Shown: positions 6,176-14,755, counted from the first letter of the stretch. The stretch is DNA of 21,544 bases from CANHVK01 sp044232905 (GCA_044232905.1 JBIIKZ010000038.1:1-21544); one strand, 5' to 3'. Numbers and translations: made by a program. Notes: generated by a model from the sequence alone, not told the origin.

Positions 6176-7573
6176 TTAAAAAATCTTCCCAGGATTCAAA
6201 ATCCCTTTCGGGTCAAATACCGTTTTAATCGAACGCATTAGGTTTAACTGTACTTCTGAAAACGCTAAAGGCATGTATTGTTTTTGTACCAAGCCAATCC
6301 CGTGTTCTCCGGAAATAGTTCCGCCTAAAGCAAGGACTTCAATGAACAATTCCGAAATCGCTTTGGAAAGTTCATTGTCCCAGAAATCATCGGATAAATC
6401 GCCTTTGATAATGTTCACATGCAAATTACCATCCCCCGCGTGACCATAACATACCGATTTAAATCCATAGTGATTACCGATACGTTTTACCGCCGATAAC
6501 AATTTCGGCAATTCATACCTCGGAACCACCGTATCTTCTTCTTTGTAAATCGAGTGCGACTTTACTGCTTCCCCTGCCTTTCTGCGTAGTTTCCACAATT
6601 GGTCTTTTTGTGCTTGACTCTCCGCGAATAATATTTCGTCGGTTTCAAAGTTTTCTAATACCTGTGTGATTGCTTCACACGAAACCATCAAGGCATCTAA
6701 ATCAAAACCATCCACCTCAATCAATAAGTGCGCTGCGTGGTTATCTTTTACTTGTACCACCGATTCCGCTTCATATTGCATCGTCAACAACAAAGCATCA
6801 CGTTCCATGAATTCCAAACCACTTGGTGTGATTCCCGCTCTAAAAATCGCTGCAACCGCTTCACACGCTTTTTCCGCATCGTAAAAAGGCACCAACATCA
6901 ACAAATCTTCCGTAGGATGTGGGATCAAACGCAAAACAATCTTTGTGATTACTCCCAACGTACCTTCACTTCCAACCAATAACTGCGTCAAATTATATCC
7001 TGTTGCATTTTTCAATACGTTCGCACCTGTCCAAATGACTTCACCTGTTGGTAAAACCACCTCCAAATTCAAGACATAATCTTTGGTTACGCCATATTTC
7101 ACCGCTTTTGGACCGCCTGAATTTTCAGAAACATTCCCACCAATGAAACAACTTCCTTTACTCGCAGGATCCGGAGGATAAAACAAACCAACCTCACGCA
7201 CCGCGTCTTGTAATACTTGGGTAATCACACCTGGCTCAACCGTTACTTGGTGATTTTTCTCGTCGATTTCAAGGATTTTATTGAAACGTTCCATGGACAA
7301 CGCGACTCCCCCTTTTATTGGCAACGCACCACCACTCAAGCCCGTACGTGCTCCAGATGGCGTTAAAGGAATGGTATGTTCGTGGCAATAAGCCACAATT
7401 TTAGAAACCTCTTCGGTTGTTTCTGGTCGTACCAATACCTCCGGTAAAAACACTAAATCTTCGGTCTGATCGTGTCCGTACTCGGTTAATAACTCGGTTT
7501 TTGTTGTGCATCGTTCACCTACAATGAAAGTGAAAAATGCGATATCTTCTGATGTAATTTTGTTGTAATTCAT
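6176..7573 (-). CDS. FAD-linked oxidase, GlcD / D-lactate dehydrogenase type
   Basis: Flavoprotein that oxidises a D-2-hydroxy acid (glycolate, D-lactate or a relative) and passes electrons to a carrier. 465 aa, the usual length of GlcD-like single subunits. The PCMH-type FAD-binding domain spans about residues 40-220, with TPSGARTGLSGGALP (71-85), PDPASKGSCFIGGNVSENSGG (135-154) and TGYNLTQLLVGSEGTLGVIT (191-210). The C-terminal oxidase domain carries the conserved YGHAGDGNLH and GGTISGEHGIGL motifs. There is no GlcE or GlcF gene nearby, nor a fused iron-sulfur domain, so it is not a classical glycolate oxidase complex; a 2-hydroxyglutarate or D-lactate substrate is equally possible. It lies 77 bp after the lipoprotein gene in the same direction. 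Confidence 0.93.
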   Translation of the reverse strand: MNYNKITSEDIAFFTFIVGERCTTKTELLTEYGHDQTEDLVFLPEVLVRPETTEEVSKIVAYCHEHTIPLTPSGARTGLSGGALPIKGGVALSMERFNKILEIDEKNHQVTVEPGVITQVLQDAVREVGLFYPPDPASKGSCFIGGNVSENSGGPKAVKYGVTKDYVLNLEVVLPTGEVIWTGANVLKNATGYNLTQLLVGSEGTLGVITKIVLRLIPHPTEDLLMLVPFYDAEKACEAVAAIFRAGITPSGLEFMERDALLLTMQYEAESVVQVKDNHAAHLLIEVDGFDLDALMVSCEAITQVLENFETDEILFAESQAQKDQLWKLRRKAGEAVKSHSIYKEEDTVVPRYELPKLLSAVKRIGNHYGFKSVCYGHAGDGNLHVNIIKGDLSDDFWDNELSKAISELFIEVLALGGTISGEHGIGLVQKQYMPLAFSEVQLNLMRSIKTVFDPKGILNPGKIF

Positions 7574-7627
7574 TTTCTTTAGCTTTTAGGAAATAGGACT
7601 TAGTAAATTGTTAATAACCATCTAAAA

Positions 7628-7662
7628 ATTCATAATCCATAACTCATAATTTATAATTTCCT
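7628..7662. repeat. ATTCATA heptamer array over a stop codon
   Basis: Units ATTCATA (7628), ATCCATA (7635), ACTCATA (7642), ATTTATA (7649), then a decayed ATTTCCT (7656). The first two units equal those at 3160-3173 and the third differs by one base. The array covers the stop codon of the lipoprotein gene (7651-7653, minus strand) and its last codons. Confidence 0.68.
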
Positions 7663-8433
7663 AGTCATATACTTCAAACTTCTCGGGTCATAAAAAAAGC
7701 GGTACTGTAAACCTCCTGCTTTTTCAATCTCTGGGTTGTAGGTATACACATCAGGTATGACTGGCGAATAGTTTTTAATTTTCCCGGTATAAATCAAAAT
7801 GTCTTTAAACATGCTCATCGAACCTTTTTCGTAGGTGATAAAATTTGCTTCGGGATACGCAGTTCCAACATTATCAAACAACTTCCATTGGAACATGATT
7901 TGAATGTTTCCATTGGCGATGAGGTAATAATTTCTAAACGCAGAATTACGTATACGGTACTCGATAGTGATATCTTTGTATACCTCCGACTGAATATTAT
8001 CAAATAGAACTTTCAACGGTGCTTTTGGACTAGACGGAACCTTGATTGGATTAGAGAATTTCTTCAATTTCCCATCGTAATAAATAAAGTAATTGTAGTT
8101 GCCAATGTATCCCATTTCCGCATTTTTCGATGGATTTTCAGAACGACTCGCTTCCTCTAATGCAAAGTTGTAACGATTCACGGTAATAATAGCATCTTCT
8201 TCGTTGTCCGGATTTAAGAACGCTTTGTGTACTTCATACGTATATTTCTCATTTCGCGGAATGGACAAGCGACCTTCCACTTCACGAACCACTTGTTGCT
8301 CGAATGGAAGAACCACTTCTTTTTCTTTCTTTTTAAAAAATTCATCCGTCACCTTTTCTTCATCTTTTTGTTCGGTACATGAACTCAAAAACAAGGCAGT
8401 AACTCCAAATACAAGGAAGGATAATAGCTTCAT
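7651..8433 (-). CDS. Hypothetical lipoprotein, possibly surface-exposed
   Basis: 260 aa. The signal peptide MKLLSFLVFGVTALFLSSC has a good lipobox (LSSC, Cys19). The residues after the cysteine, TEQKDEEKV, resemble the K-plus-acidic lipoprotein export signal described in Bacteroidetes (QKDDE in Capnocytophaga), which sends lipoproteins to the cell surface. The body has no known motif: a charged linker to about residue 45, then an aromatic-rich, probably beta-rich domain (NYNYFIYYDGKLKKF, IQIMFQWKLFD, YRFFYDPRSLKY). Repeated phrases about values and change (EEDAIITVNRYNF) are reminiscent of proteins with a VCBS-like or FG-GAP-like use of D/N, but I cannot place it. First gene of the minus-strand group and divergent from the U32 gene. 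Confidence 0.78.
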   Translation of the reverse strand: MKLLSFLVFGVTALFLSSCTEQKDEEKVTDEFFKKKEKEVVLPFEQQVVREVEGRLSIPRNEKYTYEVHKAFLNPDNEEDAIITVNRYNFALEEASRSENPSKNAEMGYIGNYNYFIYYDGKLKKFSNPIKVPSSPKAPLKVLFDNIQSEVYKDITIEYRIRNSAFRNYYLIANGNIQIMFQWKLFDNVGTAYPEANFITYEKGSMSMFKDILIYTGKIKNYSPVIPDVYTYNPEIEKAGGLQYRFFYDPRSLKYMTRKL

Positions 8434-8449
8434 AGGTATGATTTTAACG

Positions 8450-8457
8450 CAAAGATA
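8450..8457 (-). promoter_or_regulatory. Bacteroidetes -7 box (TATCTTTG) for the lipoprotein gene
   Basis: On the minus strand the sequence reads TATCTTTG, matching TAnnTTTG. A TTG lies 16 nt upstream (8474-8476), a shorter spacer than usual. Transcription would start about 10 nt before the ATG at 8433. Confidence 0.5.
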
Positions 8458-8792
8458 AGGATAAAAATAAACCCAATAAAAACCCGTACACCACGGTTAA
8501 TCGAAGCCTCCATTAACACGATTAGGTTTACTGCAAAGTTCTGAATTCCAATGTCTCTTACAAGAATCTTTCGATTGAGGCCTTTCATAGTGTTGCGTAG
8601 CGTCACCTTATTTTTATATTCCTAAGCTTCAAATTAGAATGTACGGGTCCTTCTTGCGAAGTAGATCTCATAGCCAATCTCTGATGGTCGGATCGTGGGG
8701 TAAAATTAAGAAGAAAATAAAGAATGATTCTGATAACTGTAAGGATTTTGAATACTTTTTTAACTTCAGAATGAAGTAACTCCCCTATCCTA
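8458..8792. other. Divergent intergenic region without a recognisable gene
   Basis: About 400 bp separate the divergent lipoprotein and U32 genes. I find no RNA gene, no mobile element and no clear repeat array. A 52-codon minus-strand frame (8588 to 8430) ends in a hydrophobic stretch and overlaps the lipoprotein ATG by four bases, but its amino-acid make-up is not convincing and it runs over the -7 box. The middle (about 8580-8700) is visibly richer in G and C than other spacers here. Confidence 0.4.
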
Positions 8793-8823
8793 TTGCATAC
8801 CATCAAATAATTGCAGATTTTTG
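8793..8823 (+). promoter_or_regulatory. Probable promoter of the U32 gene
   Basis: TTG at 8793-8795, 20 nt, then GATTTTTG at 8816-8823, one base off the TAnnTTTG consensus with near-ideal spacing. The box ends 8 nt before the ATG at 8832, so the leader would be only a few bases. Confidence 0.4.
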
Positions 8824-8831
8824 TACTACCT

Positions 8832-10700
8832 ATGAAAAAGAAAGTTGAAATCCTAGCACCCGCAAAAAACCTATGGCAAGGTCAAATGGCCATAAACGCA
8901 GGGGCTGACGCTGTATATATTGGTGCGCCACAGTACGGAGCACGCTCAAATGCTACAAACTCGGTGGAAGATATCGCCGAATTAGTGGAATATGCGCATC
9001 TTTTTAAAGCGCAAGTATTTGTGGTTATCAACACCATTTTGTACGACAACGAACTCGAAGATTGTAAAAAATTAATCTATAAATTGTACGACATCGGCGT
9101 GGATGCGTTGATAGTGCAAGACATGGCAATCATGGAAATGGACCTTCCTCCGATTGTCATTCATGCAAGTACGCAAGCAAACAACCGCGACCCAAAACAT
9201 GTAAAATTCCTGAAAGATGCAGGGATGCAACGTGTGGTGTTGGCACGTGAATTGAACCTAGATCAAATAAAAGACATTGCGAATGAAACCGATGTAGAAT
9301 TGGAATTCTTCGTTTCTGGTGCCTTATGCGTTTCTTTCAGTGGAAATTGTTACATGAGTATCGCTGGAGGGGAAAGAAGCGCGAATCGTGGTTCATGTGC
9401 ACAAAACTGCCGTTTGCCGTACCAATTGATTGATGGTACTGGGGAAACATTAATCGCTAACAGTCACCTACTTTCCATTAAGGATTTGGATTTGAGTGAT
9501 CAACTTCCAAACCTTATCGAAGCAGGAATCACTTCCTTCAAAATCGAAGGCCGCTTGAAAGATGTGGTGTATGTAAAAAACAACGTTTCCTACCTACGTA
9601 AACGATTAGACGCATTTTTGGAAACCAGCGAACACTATACCAAAGCTTCTTCGGGAAGAACTTTCTACAGCTTTGATGCTGAAATGGATCGTAGTTTCAA
9701 CCGTGGCTATACCGACTATTTTGTCAACAAGCGTACCGAAAAAATTGGCTCCTGGGAAAGTCCAAAATCCCAAGGACAGTATATTGGTAAAGTATTAGAT
9801 ACCAAAGGAAAAGGTTACCTCATCGAAAATGCTGAAATCCTAAATAACGGAGATGGTTTGTATTTCTTAAACGAAAACAACGAACCCGACGGAATGCAAG
9901 TGAACGTAGTTTTAAACAATGTTGTCATACCAAATACCTTCCGCGAAATTCCAGTTGGAACGGTGATTTACCGTAATTCCGATGCTGAATTTATTCGTTT
10001 GGTAGAACGAGAAGACAGCGCTGTTCGTAAAATTGGTGTGAACCTACATTTTTCAGAAACTGGAACAGGTTTCCAATTGACCGCAACGGATGAAGATGGT
10101 CATACGAGTTCAACATTCTTGGAAACAACAAAAGAATTGGCGAAAAGTACAGATTCCATTATCCCGAACTTAGAGAAAAACTTAGTGAAAACGGGGAATA
10201 CACCGTTTATTGTCGACAACATACTCGTAGACATTGCAGCAAATTGGTTTTTACCGATTTCAAAAGTAAACGAATTGCGCCGGGAAGTCTTGGAAATCTT
10301 GGTGGAACAACGGGTAAAAGAATACAACCGCGAAGAATTTCAAATCACCAAAACGGACCATCCCTACCCGGTTACTTCCTTGGATTATACGTATAACGTT
10401 TCCAATAAACTAGCACGTCAATTCTATGAACGTCATGGCGTTACAGAAATCGAAAAAGCTTTCGAATTACAATGGGATCCTGGAAAATCGCGCGTAATGA
10501 CCACAAAATATTGTGTCAAATACGAACTTGGTAAATGCGCACGTTTCCAACGCGATACGATGGGAACGAAAGTAGTTGAACCGCTTACCCTAAAACATGG
10601 CGAAAACGAATACAAATTGAAATTCAACTGCAAGCCGTGTGAAATGGAGATTTGGGAGAAAGACGCAGAATTGACGTTTGAGGATGAAAGTGAAGAGTAA
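8832..10700 (+). CDS. U32 family protein, RlhA/YegQ-like RNA hydroxylation factor
   Basis: Named peptidase U32, but the E. coli relatives RlhA (YdcP) and TrhP (YegQ) are needed to hydroxylate a cytidine in 23S rRNA and uridines in tRNA. With 622 aa it is closer to the long RlhA-type architecture. An N-terminal TIM-barrel-like part starts at KVEILAPAKN. The U32 signature is at residues 158-176 (E158...FFVSGALC166...GNC173YMS), followed by C189 and C193 in RGSCAQNCRLPY. The four cysteines suggest an iron-sulfur site. The C-terminal region has two more cysteine pairs (KYCVKYELGKC and FNCKPC). ATG 8832 is preferred to an upstream in-frame TTG (8811), because the latter lies within the promoter and adds non-conserved residues. 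Cytoplasmic. Confidence 0.9.
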   Translation: MKKKVEILAPAKNLWQGQMAINAGADAVYIGAPQYGARSNATNSVEDIAELVEYAHLFKAQVFVVINTILYDNELEDCKKLIYKLYDIGVDALIVQDMAIMEMDLPPIVIHASTQANNRDPKHVKFLKDAGMQRVVLARELNLDQIKDIANETDVELEFFVSGALCVSFSGNCYMSIAGGERSANRGSCAQNCRLPYQLIDGTGETLIANSHLLSIKDLDLSDQLPNLIEAGITSFKIEGRLKDVVYVKNNVSYLRKRLDAFLETSEHYTKASSGRTFYSFDAEMDRSFNRGYTDYFVNKRTEKIGSWESPKSQGQYIGKVLDTKGKGYLIENAEILNNGDGLYFLNENNEPDGMQVNVVLNNVVIPNTFREIPVGTVIYRNSDAEFIRLVEREDSAVRKIGVNLHFSETGTGFQLTATDEDGHTSSTFLETTKELAKSTDSIIPNLEKNLVKTGNTPFIVDNILVDIAANWFLPISKVNELRREVLEILVEQRVKEYNREEFQITKTDHPYPVTSLDYTYNVSNKLARQFYERHGVTEIEKAFELQWDPGKSRVMTTKYCVKYELGKCARFQRDTMGTKVVEPLTLKHGENEYKLKFNCKPCEMEIWEKDAELTFEDESEE

Positions 10701-10709
10701 CGAACTGAC
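10695..10709. repeat. GTYAnTTCGTYACTC word over the U32 stop codon
   Basis: Reverse complement reads GTCAGTTCGTTACTC. It differs by two bases from the words at 16225-16239 and is close to that at 4355-4369. The U32 stop codon TAA (10698-10700) lies inside it. Confidence 0.45.
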
Positions 10710-10769
10710 GGGTGTTGTTTAATAAGATTTAAAAAAAATATTATTCCATTTTAAAAATCAATTCAACTT

Positions 10770-11387
10770 ATGTACATCCCAAAACTATTCGCACAACACA
10801 ATGAAACCGAAATTATTCACTTCATAACGAATAATAATTTTGCGATTCTAATCAATCAAGTTGACAAACGACTATGGGCAACGCACATCCCATTGATTCA
10901 CATGCAAACGGATGAAGGAAAACATTTCCTTACGGGACACATTGCAAAAGCAAACAAACAATGGCAGGCATTTGAAAATGATCAAGAAGTGCTGGCTATA
11001 TTTTCAGGTCCAAACGCATATATTTCTTCAGCCTGGTATGACCACGAAAATGTCCCAACGTGGAATTACACTGCTGTTCATGCCTATGGTAAAATAACGA
11101 TCCTTAACGAAGATGAACTGTATATTGAGTTGGCCAAACTCATAGAAAAACAGGAATCCGGAATTCAAAACCCGAAAGTTTTATCCCAAATACCTCAAGA
11201 CTTAGTGCGTAATGAAATGAAAGGCATTGTAGGTTTTCGCATAGACATCACTGAATTTCAAGCGGTCGAAAAACTTTCTCAAAACCAAGATTCGAAGAAT
11301 CATAAAGCAATAATTTCTGAATTAGAAAAAACTAATAATCCTTCCTCAAAGGCAATTGCTACGTTAATGAAGAAAAACAATAAATAA
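10770..11387 (+). CDS. PaiB-like FMN-binding protein
   Basis: 205 aa member of the PaiB family (FMN-binding split barrel), annotated as negative transcriptional regulator because Bacillus PaiB affects sporulation and protease genes; a direct DNA-binding role is not shown by this sequence. Family landmarks: MYIPKLFAQ at the start, FTGH-like HFLTGHIAKANKQW, ISSAWYDHENVPTWNYTAVHAYG in the centre, GIVGFRIDITEFQAVEKLSQNQ near the end. No helix-turn-helix and no signal peptide are visible; cytoplasmic flavin binding is likely. The stop overlaps the next start by one base (TAATG), so it is translationally coupled to the helical-repeat gene. Confidence 0.9.
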   Translation: MYIPKLFAQHNETEIIHFITNNNFAILINQVDKRLWATHIPLIHMQTDEGKHFLTGHIAKANKQWQAFENDQEVLAIFSGPNAYISSAWYDHENVPTWNYTAVHAYGKITILNEDELYIELAKLIEKQESGIQNPKVLSQIPQDLVRNEMKGIVGFRIDITEFQAVEKLSQNQDSKNHKAIISELEKTNNPSSKAIATLMKKNNK

Positions 11388-11890
11388 TGCTCACCAATTT
11401 AGAAGAAACCCTCACTACGCTTAACAAAGAAGGAATGATTGCTTTTATAAAGCAACATTCCGATTGTTTTGAAGAAGCAATTCAACTAGCGACTTCCGAT
11501 AAACAACCATATTCTTGGCGTTCAGCGTGGTTACTCTGGAGTGTAACGACCAAAAACGACCCGCGATTTGACAAACATATTTCCTCCATCTTAGAAAGCA
11601 TCAAGAACAAACAAGATGGACACCAACGGGAATTACTCAAAATCTTATACCTACTAGAAATTGAAGAAGCCTACGAAGGCCAACTTTTCGACCTCTGCAT
11701 TTCTTTATGGGAAAACATTCAGAAAAAACCATCGATCCGCTACACTGCCTTTCGTTTTTTAGTTAAAATCACCGAAAAACACCCCGAACTCGGCAAAGAA
11801 CTATACTTCCTTTTAGAACCACGCTACTTCGAATCCCTTTCCCCCGGCGTTAAAAAAGGAGTATATAAAATGTTAAACCGTCACTCGTAA
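11387..11890 (+). CDS. Helical-repeat hypothetical protein (HEAT-like)
   Basis: 167 aa, all-alpha by appearance, with pairs of amphipathic helices: EAIQLATSDKQPYSWRSAWLLWSV, ELLKILYLLEIEEAYEGQLFDLC, SIRYTAFRFLVKITEKHPEL. This is the pattern of short HEAT-like solenoids that bind protein partners, but I cannot name a family. No signal peptide. It is coupled to PaiB by a TAATG overlap and lies 12 bp before the AtaL-like gene. Its last three residues (RHS) and stop are encoded by a heptamer array that continues to the next start codon, so the C-terminal tail may be repeat-derived. Confidence 0.8.
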   Translation: MLTNLEETLTTLNKEGMIAFIKQHSDCFEEAIQLATSDKQPYSWRSAWLLWSVTTKNDPRFDKHISSILESIKNKQDGHQRELLKILYLLEIEEAYEGQLFDLCISLWENIQKKPSIRYTAFRFLVKITEKHPELGKELYFLLEPRYFESLSPGVKKGVYKMLNRHS

Positions 11891-11899
11891 CTCGTCAAT
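11879..11899. repeat. Heptamer array bridging stop and start codons
   Basis: Units CGTCACT (11879), CGTAACT (11886), CGTCAAT (11893), then CAT and the ATG at 11903. The stop TAA of the upstream gene (11888-11890) lies inside the second unit. The first eight bases, CGTCACTC, belong to the word family seen at 4355 and 16180-16224. Confidence 0.65.
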
Positions 11900-11902
11900 C
11901 AT

Positions 11903-12319
11903 ATGATTTCTCACTCCACCATCATCCATGTCTCCATCGAAAACGTTTGGAAACATTTCCTAATCAAAATTGCACACCCTGAAAATTTCGTTCCAGGAGT
12001 AAGTAACATCGAAATATTGGGAGAAAAGCCAAACGAAGTCCTGCGCGCTATGGACATTCAAACTCCAAACGCATCCAAAATTCGATTGACCGAGAAAATT
12101 ACATGGAGTCCTTATTGGGTAAAATTCGAAATCATCGACCACCCCTTCCTCACAGGCTATGTAAACAACCTTGCAGAAAAAATTTCTGAAAACGAAACAA
12201 AAATTACTTTTACCCTTAATTGGAAAAATAAAATTACTGGAGAAGATTTTACCCAACAAGAAATCATTACCAATGCGGTGAATAAAACAGCTACTTATAT
12301 TGTGGAGAAGGAAGGATAA
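11903..12319 (+). CDS. AtaL-like SRPBCC protein (DUF1857)
   Basis: 138 aa with the SRPBCC/START-like fold, a small-molecule-binding helix-grip domain. The sequence follows the DUF1857/AtaL pattern: an opening strand and VSIENVWKHFLIKIAHPENFVPGVSNIEIL, then LTEKITWSPYWVKFEIIDHPFLTGYVNNLAEKIS and a final long helix. The AtaL name comes from a fungal biosynthesis gene; the bacterial proteins have no known substrate. No signal peptide. It closes a three-gene group with PaiB and the helical-repeat protein, 12 bp behind the latter. A 166-bp spacer with the icd promoter follows. Confidence 0.8.
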   Translation: MISHSTIIHVSIENVWKHFLIKIAHPENFVPGVSNIEILGEKPNEVLRAMDIQTPNASKIRLTEKITWSPYWVKFEIIDHPFLTGYVNNLAEKISENETKITFTLNWKNKITGEDFTQQEIITNAVNKTATYIVEKEG

Positions 12320-12380
12320 AGAAAATTAAAATTATAACATTCATTGCTACACACTTTTTTTTTACAAAAAAACAACAACG

Positions 12381-12411
12381 TTGAAAATTTAAATAATTAC
12401 CCTTAACTTTG
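12381..12411 (+). promoter_or_regulatory. icd promoter (TTG-N20-TAACTTTG)
   Basis: TTG at 12381-12383, a 20-nt spacer, and TAACTTTG at 12404-12411: a clear Bacteroidetes primary-sigma promoter. The -33 part is inside an 8-bp palindrome CAACGTTG (12376-12383) that could be an operator half or coincidence. The leader to the ATG at 12486 is about 70 nt and has a weak AGGA 8 nt before the start; no riboswitch fold is evident. Confidence 0.7.
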
Positions 12412-12485
12412 ATTTGCAAAAATACAAGGACGTAAATCCCTTAATTACTGCACGCATAAATTTTAATTTTTAGTAGGAAATCATT

Positions 12486-14702
12486 ATGGAAACTTCAAAA
12501 ATCATTTACACTATTACCGACGAAGCGCCAGCATTGGCTACGTATTCTTTTTTACCAATCGTGAAAGCATTTCTTTCCTCTGCAGGAGTAGATGTAGAAA
12601 CGAGAGACATCTCGTTAGCAGCACGTATTTTAGCAAGTTTCCCAACCTATTTAACTGCGAATCAACAAGTAAATGATGCCTTAACAGAATTAGGTGAATT
12701 AGTAAACCTACCTGAAGCAAATATTATTAAATTACCAAACATCAGTGCATCTGTTCCTCAGTTAGTTGCTGCTGTAAAAGAACTACAAGGTGCTGGTTTT
12801 GCAATCCCTAATTACCCAGTAGATCCTCAAACAGAAGAAGAAAAGACTATTCGTGCTACCTATGATAAAATCAAAGGAAGTGCTGTGAATCCTGTGATTC
12901 GTGAAGGAAACTCTGACCGTAGAGCGCCTTTCGCTGTGAAAGAATATGCACGCCAAAACCCACACTCTATGGGTGCTTGGAGTATAGATTCTAAAACAAA
13001 AGTAGTTACAATGACTTCTGGCGATTTTAGAGCAAACGAACAATCCGTATTGATTGAAAATCCTACAAAAGTAAACATCGAGTTCGAAGGGAAAGATGGT
13101 TCAAAAGAAACGTTAAAAGCGAACTTAGGACTAATCGCAGGTGAAATCATCGATGCAACACACATGAACGTGAAAGCGTTAAACGCATTTTTAGCTGAAC
13201 AAGTTGCATACGCTAAAGCAAACAACATCTTGTTTTCTGTGCACATGAAAGCAACCATGATGAAGGTTTCAGACCCTGTTATCTTTGGTCATATCGTGAA
13301 AACATATTTTGCAGATGTATTCGCTAAACACGCTGTAAAAATCAAAGAACTTGGAGTTAACGTAAACAACGGTTTAGCAGACTTATTAGATAAAGTAAAA
13401 GGCCATACAGATATTGAAGCAGACATTGAAGCAGCTTTTGCAAATGGTCCTGCAATTGCAATGGTAAATTCAGACAAAGGAATTACCAACCTACACGTAC
13501 CTTCTGACGTAATTATTGACGCATCTATTCCTGCTATGATCCGTACTTCTGGTCAAATGTGGAACAAAGAAGGGAAACTACAAGATACATTAATCGTTAT
13601 TCCTGATTCTAGTTATGCTGGAGTATACGACGCAACCGTAAATTTCTGTAAAGAAAATGGAGCATTCGACCCAAAAACAATGGGAACAGTTTCTAACATC
13701 GGTTTGATGGCGCAAAAAGCGGAAGAATATGGTTCACACGACAAAACATTCGAAATCAAAGCGGATGGTGTTGTGAAAGTAGTTGCTGAAAACGGAACGG
13801 TATTAATGAGCAGCGAAGTGGAAGCTAGTGATATCTGGAGAGCTTGTCAAGTGAAAGATGCTCCTATCCAAGACTGGGTGAAATTAGCCGTTAACCGTGC
13901 GAAAGCAACACAATGGCCTACTATTTTCTGGTTGGATGAATCACGTGCACACGATAGACAAATCATTGCGAAAGTGCAAAAATATTTGAAAGACTACGAT
14001 ACAACTGATTTAGACATTCAAATTTTATCTCCAACGGAAGCTACGCTTTATTCCTTGAAAAAAGTGAAAGCAGGAGAAAATACAAACTCAGTAACTGGTA
14101 ACGTACTACGTGACTATTTAACGGATTTATTCCCAATCTTAGAAGTCGGTACAAGTGCAAAAATGCTTTCAATCGTACCGTTAATGAATGGTGGTGGTTT
14201 ATTCGAAACTGGTGCAGGTGGATCTGCTCCTAAACACGTGGAACAATTCTTAGAAGAAAACCACTTACGTTGGGATTCTTTAGGAGAATTTTTAGCATTA
14301 GCTGTTTCCTTAGAACATTTAGGAACAGCATACAACAACCCAAAAGCAACTGTATTAAGTCAAACTCTAGATAAAGCAACTGCACGTTTATTATTGGAAG
14401 ATAAATCTCCATCTAAAAACGTGAAAGAATTAGATAACAGAGGTTCACATTTCTACTTGGCGTTATTCTGGGCGGAAGAATTAGCAAACTGTGACGATGC
14501 TGAAATCAGTGCTTCTTTCAGAGGTTTAGCTGCAGAATTAGAAGCAAACAAAGAAACAATTTTAACTGAATTAAACGAAGTTCAAGGCCAAGTTGTAAAT
14601 ATTGGTGGATACTACTATCCGAATTCGGACTTAGCAGCAAAAGCATTAAGACCTAGCGAGACATTTAACCATGCGATTGAGTCTTTACTTGTAAAAGCAT
14701 AA
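12486..14702 (+). CDS. icd: Monomeric NADP-dependent isocitrate dehydrogenase
   Basis: Converts isocitrate and NADP+ to 2-oxoglutarate, CO2 and NADPH in the TCA cycle. This is the large monomeric type (IDH-II, about 740 aa; here 738), unrelated in length to the common 45-kDa dimer. Diagnostic blocks: GSAVNPVIREGNSDRRAP (131-148, isocitrate-binding Ser and Arg), HMKATMMKVSDP (253-264), VNSDKGITNLHVPSDVIIDA (327-346), RTSGQMWN, FWLDESRAHD (481-490) and GGSAPKHVEQF (NADP-binding His region). All are intact. It has its own strong promoter and a strong terminator, so it is a single transcription unit. Codons are clean and A/T-ending, as expected for a well-expressed gene. Confidence 0.98.
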   Translation: METSKIIYTITDEAPALATYSFLPIVKAFLSSAGVDVETRDISLAARILASFPTYLTANQQVNDALTELGELVNLPEANIIKLPNISASVPQLVAAVKELQGAGFAIPNYPVDPQTEEEKTIRATYDKIKGSAVNPVIREGNSDRRAPFAVKEYARQNPHSMGAWSIDSKTKVVTMTSGDFRANEQSVLIENPTKVNIEFEGKDGSKETLKANLGLIAGEIIDATHMNVKALNAFLAEQVAYAKANNILFSVHMKATMMKVSDPVIFGHIVKTYFADVFAKHAVKIKELGVNVNNGLADLLDKVKGHTDIEADIEAAFANGPAIAMVNSDKGITNLHVPSDVIIDASIPAMIRTSGQMWNKEGKLQDTLIVIPDSSYAGVYDATVNFCKENGAFDPKTMGTVSNIGLMAQKAEEYGSHDKTFEIKADGVVKVVAENGTVLMSSEVEASDIWRACQVKDAPIQDWVKLAVNRAKATQWPTIFWLDESRAHDRQIIAKVQKYLKDYDTTDLDIQILSPTEATLYSLKKVKAGENTNSVTGNVLRDYLTDLFPILEVGTSAKMLSIVPLMNGGGLFETGAGGSAPKHVEQFLEENHLRWDSLGEFLALAVSLEHLGTAYNNPKATVLSQTLDKATARLLLEDKSPSKNVKELDNRGSHFYLALFWAEELANCDDAEISASFRGLAAELEANKETILTELNEVQGQVVNIGGYYYPNSDLAAKALRPSETFNHAIESLLVKA

Positions 14703-14721
14703 TTATAATACAAACTAAAAG

Positions 14722-14755
14722 AACTCTCCTTTCATTATGATTGGAGAGTTTTTTT
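14722..14755 (+). terminator. Rho-independent terminator of icd
   Basis: AACTCTCC (14722-14729) pairs perfectly with GGAGAGTT (14743-14750) around a 13-nt loop and runs into a T-tract (14749-14755). It starts 20 bp after the icd stop. The DUF4403 start codon is only 15 bp further on. Confidence 0.93.

Noticed and set aside
6176..7573. Complete glycolate oxidase GlcDEF
   Set aside because: No GlcE or GlcF partner and no iron-sulfur motif are found around the gene.
8603..8806. A 67-codon minus-strand frame in the divergent gap
   Set aside because: No recognisable motif, unlikely composition, and it covers the probable U32 promoter.
8832..10700. Secreted collagenase-like peptidase (the historic U32 label)
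   Set aside because: No signal peptide; the cysteine pattern fits the RNA-hydroxylation relatives better.
12412..12485. Riboswitch in the icd leader
   Set aside because: The leader is short, A+T-rich and shows only a 4-bp AAGG/CCTT pairing; no known aptamer core is visible.
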